The notes under the pieces were generated by a model, which was given only the letters and a program-made list of their open reading frames with translations, did not search any database and was not told where the DNA came from. 64,000 nucleotides of DNA from Ostrinia nubilalis (lineage: Eukaryota; Arthropoda; Insecta; Lepidoptera; Crambidae): positions 7,068,001 through 7,132,000 of the forward strand of contig NC_087104.1 in the NCBI RefSeq assembly GCF_963855985.1. The letters are read 5' to 3'. Position 1 is the stretch's first letter; each line of letters begins with the position of its first letter. The position numbers were made by a program, and so were the translations under genes. Positions 59,803 through 64,000 of this stretch are shown here, one piece after another.

Positions 59803-61118
59803 ATAACAAATGAATTATATCTTTCAGTGTAAATAAACTCGCGTTTTATACCATTAATAGTTGAAAAGTTTTTATCACGATTGTACAGAAAACATGTAGG
59901 TAGAGTAGTAAGATTTAATAAAAGTAATATTGTGTAATAAAGTTACGTGGAAAATTTAGGCAAGGGTAAAAATAAAACTTAATGTAGGTAGATGGCGGTG
60001 AAAAGATATGAACATTTATGGAACATGTCGCCAACGAACAAAGAGCGTACCCAACTCATTGTATGAATAAATATTGAAATGTCCTAGAACGCAAAAGCAT
60101 TGGAGTAAAGTATTTATTAATCAGCTTAAATATATCAACTCACAATAAATTGAAGCTCTGAAACCCGTGGTTTTGTTCTGTGTCGGATCATTATGAGCTG
60201 TACAAAGGGCGTGCATACAGCCGCTAATGCCGACGATGCAATATCATTTCAATAGGAATCTGCGATAATTCGCGATACGCGTTTCATCGGGATTCAGGGC
60301 TAGTTCGAAAAACGTTATCCGAAGTTCCAAATGTTGCCATCCTTCTCACGCAAAGAAGATGCCAGCATGAGTGACGGTGACAAATAGAGTCGAATATACT
60401 TTAACAGCGTTTCGGAATAGTTCTACATATCCACATAGCGCTGCGCTCAAAAAGACCGCAAGCGTGGAATGCATGCGGCCATCGCCAGTGAAATGCTGTC
60501 CGCTGCTAATTTAATTGTTTTAATAAATTATATTTTATTTAATGATCGAAATGCACGAATCCGCGATGAAATTCAGTGCCAAATCAAAAATATGCTCCCG
60601 AAAATACTTATAACGCAGCTAGGCAGCTACCCTTGTAACAAATTATGGGCCATAGAGACATTACATCCATTTTCATATGAATCAAACTAATCGTATTGAA
60701 GTGAACTTGTATACTAACGAATTGTTAAACTTGACACGGAAAGACACTCCTGCAATTTCTAATTCCTAGTAGGTAATCATTCAACAAAAAAGTTTAAAAC
60801 GTTAAAATATTCTTTTCGCACCGGATAATCCAAACGTTGTCAACTAACCACTCACCTAAATTAATTGTTAGAAATACCTTTTATAAAGCGCCCGTGGAAA
60901 AGTTAAAAAAATTTGCATAATTAAATATCGGAATTAACTTCTCGATCTTCGCGAGATAATTAACTGTTTCTACAAAGGAGTTCCAACAATTTTTTATCGA
61001 ATCTTTTTTTGCCATTAACAGGTAATTCAGATGTTTGTAATTCTCGAAGCTGAAATATTTTCCTTCAGCCTTTTTGTCGCTAATGGATGCCAGCAAAAAC
61101 AACCCTACTTTATAGAGC
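59803..61118. other. Probable membralin intron, no gene seen
   Basis: A more GC-balanced block at 60170-60480 could be regulatory. Frames at 60469-60690 and 60881-61120 are not recognised. Confidence 0.35.
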
Positions 61119-61544
61119 AAGGGCCCGTGAACCCCAGACCAGAGTTATACCGTAAAAGCAGATTTTTATATTCTCACCTCTCGTTCCCACCGCTGCAGCT
61201 CCTGTGTAGCCAGGATCTACAACTTGACCGCCAATAAAAATACAACCAGTGAAGGTCAAGTTTAGTTAGTCGCGGGGGAAAGTTAAACTGTCATTGGACC
61301 CACCACGAAATTAATCAGAAGAACATAGGATGAGTTCGAAGAATATTTTGGAAAAAATAAATTAGATATTGTTTCCTCATCAGCCAGATAATTCTGACCT
61401 CTTGCCAGACAAGCATTTTATAGCTGCCAAACCCACGATAACCAACACTTCATGATGGCCCAACGTTTTTACCTGAGTTGGGAACATGCGCTGTCAACTT
61501 TCAGCTTATATAAAATAACGAAGGTCTGGTGTTCACGGGCTCTT
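61119..61544. mobile_element. 426-bp element with AAGRGCCCGTGAAC ends
   Basis: AAGGGCCCGTGAACCCCAGA plus CC at 61119-61140 pairs with the inverse of 61523-61544, with two mismatches. The class is not certain and no target duplication is clear. It encloses a fragment of the R1/Jockey-type element. Confidence 0.6.
61170..61340 (-). mobile_element. R1/Jockey-type retrotransposon 3' fragment, copy 3
   Basis: It matches 29268-29425: CACCTCTCGTTCCCACC, GCCAGGATCTACA, GGGGGAAAGTTAAACTGTCA and AATCAGAAGAACATAGGA. The last 13 bases of the family's 3' end are altered. No target duplication was seen. Confidence 0.75.
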
Positions 61545-62119
61545 AGACCATTAAGATAATACAGCGAAATGTTTTCTCTGCTTTTAATGAGAAGATTGCT
61601 TTTATTCGGACCTTAAACATCGTCGCAAATTCAACACAAGTTTTTCTGATTTTAATGCCCAGACTGTCTGAAACAACACGGCTTTGGTTTTTTATGTTTT
61701 AGCCTGAATTCTGTTATCTTAGAATTACGTAAGTAGGTACTTAAGCAGAATTGTTTTGGGAAAACACATTTCTTAACCTACATTCCAGTTCGGCTCATTT
61801 TATTTATCTTGAACTGTAATGTATCATTTAGTTTACATAAGACTGATAATATTATTTCATCTTTATTTAATCAATCATTCGTGTACCTACACATTTACTG
61901 GTTTTTAAAACTTACTTAATTAAAAAAAACAAATTTGTTGTCTGCCTATCAGTGCCATTCTAAATAATGATAGTGTTACATTAACCATAGTTGCTAATCA
62001 ATCAGAATCATGTTTAGGTACTTGCTTCCAAACTTAAAGTGTCCTGAAATTTTGGCCTGTTCGTGTCGAATTGGGAATAACAGAACACCTATGTACTATG
62101 TACAGGCTACCAGCCTTTA
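61545..62119. other. No gene seen
   Basis: AT-rich with no recognisable feature. Confidence 0.4.
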
Positions 62120-62121
62120 TA

Positions 62122-63167
62122 CAGTGTGTCCGGGCATGTAGTGATCAAACTTTAAGGGCGTAATCTATGGACAATTTTATCGGTGAAAATACTTTAAATT
62201 TGGGGCTTGACCCATTTCTCGCATATTTACAAGGATTTAAGTTTTTAATTTTAAGTTTTCACCTCTTCCTTCAAAAACAAGTAATAGCGTGGGTAGTTTA
62301 ACATTAATAAGCAAAAATTTTATATCATGCGATAGCCAATAAAATTATCTATTAGTAGAAGTAGAAAACAGATACAAGTTTCATACATTTTAAGGGTGTA
62401 AGAATGGATTTAATTAGAAATAAACATAATTTTTTTTCACATCTTTTTCAGTTATTTCCCAACACAAGAAAAACCAGGTCGTTAAGGTATATTTTATTTG
62501 CATTTTATTATTAGTATTTGAGCTATTCTACAAAACGAATGTAAATTTATTAGTCTACGTCTATTAGTTTCGACGTAATTGTTGAACAAAGATACCCCTT
62601 CCCAGCGGTTTCCAGCGTACGCGACATGCGAAAATGCACTGCCTGAAAGAATCACACAACCTATTCCGATTACTATGGAAGCCGCTGGGAATGGGTATCT
62701 CAGTTCAACAATTACGTCGAAACTAATAGATGTAGACTAATAAATTTACATTCGTTTTGTAGAATGGCTCAAATACTAATAATACAATGCAAATAAAACA
62801 TACCTTAACGACCTGGTTTTTCTTGTGTTGGGAAATAACTGAAAAAGATGTGAAAAAAATCATGTTTATTTCTAATAAAATCCATTCTTACTCCCATAAA
62901 ATGTACGAAACTTGTGTCTGTTTTCTACTTCTACTAATAGATAATTTTATTGGCTATCGCATGATATAAAATATTTGCTTATTATTGTTAAGCTACCCAC
63001 GCTTTCACTTGTTTTTTAAGGAAGAGGTGAAAACTAAAAATTAAAAACTTAAATCCTTGTAATTTTGCGATAAATGGGTCAAGCCCCAAATTTGAAGTAT
63101 TTTTATCGATAAAATTGTCCCTAGATTTTGCCCTTAAAGTTTGATCACTACATGCCCGGACACACTG
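62122..63167. mobile_element. 1.05-kb fold-back element with about 490-bp arms
   Basis: CAGTGTGTCCGGGCATGTAG and its inverse bound the unit, with TATA on both sides (62118-62121, 63168-63171). Arms run 62122-62614 and 62676-63167 around a 61-bp loop. The arms differ by a modest number of substitutions. No coding capacity. Its ends resemble the element at 21121-22984. Confidence 0.85.
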
Positions 63168-63171
63168 TATA

Positions 63172-64000
63172 ACCGCCCTATTGAAAACAAACGTGAGCAG
63201 TTACGACAATTTCCCGACTTGTTTTGAGAACTCGGCGGAGTTGTCGCAGTGTTTCTTGGCTTCGCAATCGTGTTTCGTACTGGGAAACGGGCTCGCTCCG
63301 GCTTGATGTAATGCCGTTTACAGTAGTTGTAAGGCTTTATCCCAAGTAACATTTTACTCCATTTAAGAGTTCACATTTAGTTCCAATGTGTACTTAAAGC
63401 ATTAGTACAGTTCACTCGTGATGTATAAGCTGTATTATTGCAATTAATTACACCTATACCTGTCTAAGGGACTTATAGGAGTGTAGACTAGTGTAGAGTT
63501 ATACTTTTATACGATTGTTGGTGTTATAATACTCTAACAACTATCCTTTAGTCAGCCATCTGACTAAGAGCATTATAGGAGGGTAGAGATACGGCAACCG
63601 CTGTTTAACGGCCTACTTGTACGATGTTATAGAGCTAGCATTTTAATAGAACACACGTGGTCATTTATAAAGCCAAAGGCTGTTATGTTTACTTGTTTTA
63701 GACTGTTATACAGCTAGTAGCTGTAGTAGGACTTGTTTGTGATAATTAAAATAACCTTTTTTTACTATCTGTACAAAAGTGTTTCAATGGTTCGCATGTA
63801 CACTGTAGGCTGTTAAAAGGACTATATGTGTTGTCCATTAACATCAATAGCAGTTTATTTGTCCACAAGTACTACTCTTATTTGCTTTAAGCTGAACACG
63901 AATGTGAATGTGATATTCTATTACACATTTCCCCAAGCCTGTTTTTAGTTGTTCATGGTGGTTCTGTACATGATGCAGAGGAAAATATTATGCCTGAACC
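63172..64000. other. No gene seen
   Basis: A repeated wording is visible from 63460 on (TATAGGAGTGTAGA, TATAGGAGGGTAGA; AGGCTGTTATG, AGGCTGTTAAAAGG), perhaps an old tandem array. The minus frame 63134-63352 is not recognised. Confidence 0.3.

Noticed and set aside
53512..64000. Remaining membralin exons
   Set aside because: I searched by eye for the expected next block ([27 protein letters not shown]) and did not find it; it is probably beyond the window.

Overview
The window looks like nuclear DNA from a moth or butterfly (Lepidoptera). It is AT-rich and gene-poor, with long introns. It is full of element families that I know from Lepidoptera: Helitron-like pieces ending in CTAG with (CTGT)n, RTE 3' ends with TGATGA tails, the GGGTTCCGT...TTGGCCGGTTTTT repeat, and many MITEs. 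Two host genes are supported, both on the + strand and both incomplete here. No rRNA, tRNA gene, CRISPR or bacterial operon was seen.

Layout. 1-4660 holds a 16-bp degenerate minisatellite (240-455) and a 1.9-kb element with terminal inverted repeats (1096-3036). 4661-8556 is a complete PIF/Harbinger transposon with an intact five-exon transposase on + and an intact four-exon Myb/SANT-like gene on -. It lies 33 bp upstream of 8590-9090, the last coding exon of a GAS1/GFR-alpha-like, probably GPI-anchored receptor. 9091-40240 is intergenic or intronic DNA of unknown ownership. It contains hairpins, a six-module palindrome (17879-18141), a 1.86-kb fold-back element enclosing RTE 3' ends (21121-22984), an R1/Jockey-type retrotransposon tail with a perfect 15-bp target duplication (29259-30405), a Helitron-like element and a 1.19-kb hAT-type element with a perfect 8-bp duplication (34682-35866).

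40.2-53.5 kb carries the first seven coding exons (402 codons) of membralin (TMEM259), an ER membrane protein of ER-associated degradation. Every junction joins in frame. Its introns carry a P-element/THAP-like relic, nested MITEs pressed against exon 6, a cluster of CTCF-like motifs and an unidentified conserved-looking exon on the opposite strand. 53.5-64 kb is probably further membralin intron, because the C-terminal third of the protein was not found. It carries a second fold-back element (62122-63167).

The most unusual signals are structural. Elements with long inverted arms share CAG(G/T)GTG ends next to TA. One fold-back has outer arms far more alike than its inner arms. The 17.9-kb palindrome has six alternating modules. 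Two separate cases show transposons sitting about 30 bp from a splice acceptor with the branch point spared. Percentages and matches were judged by eye; no database was searched.
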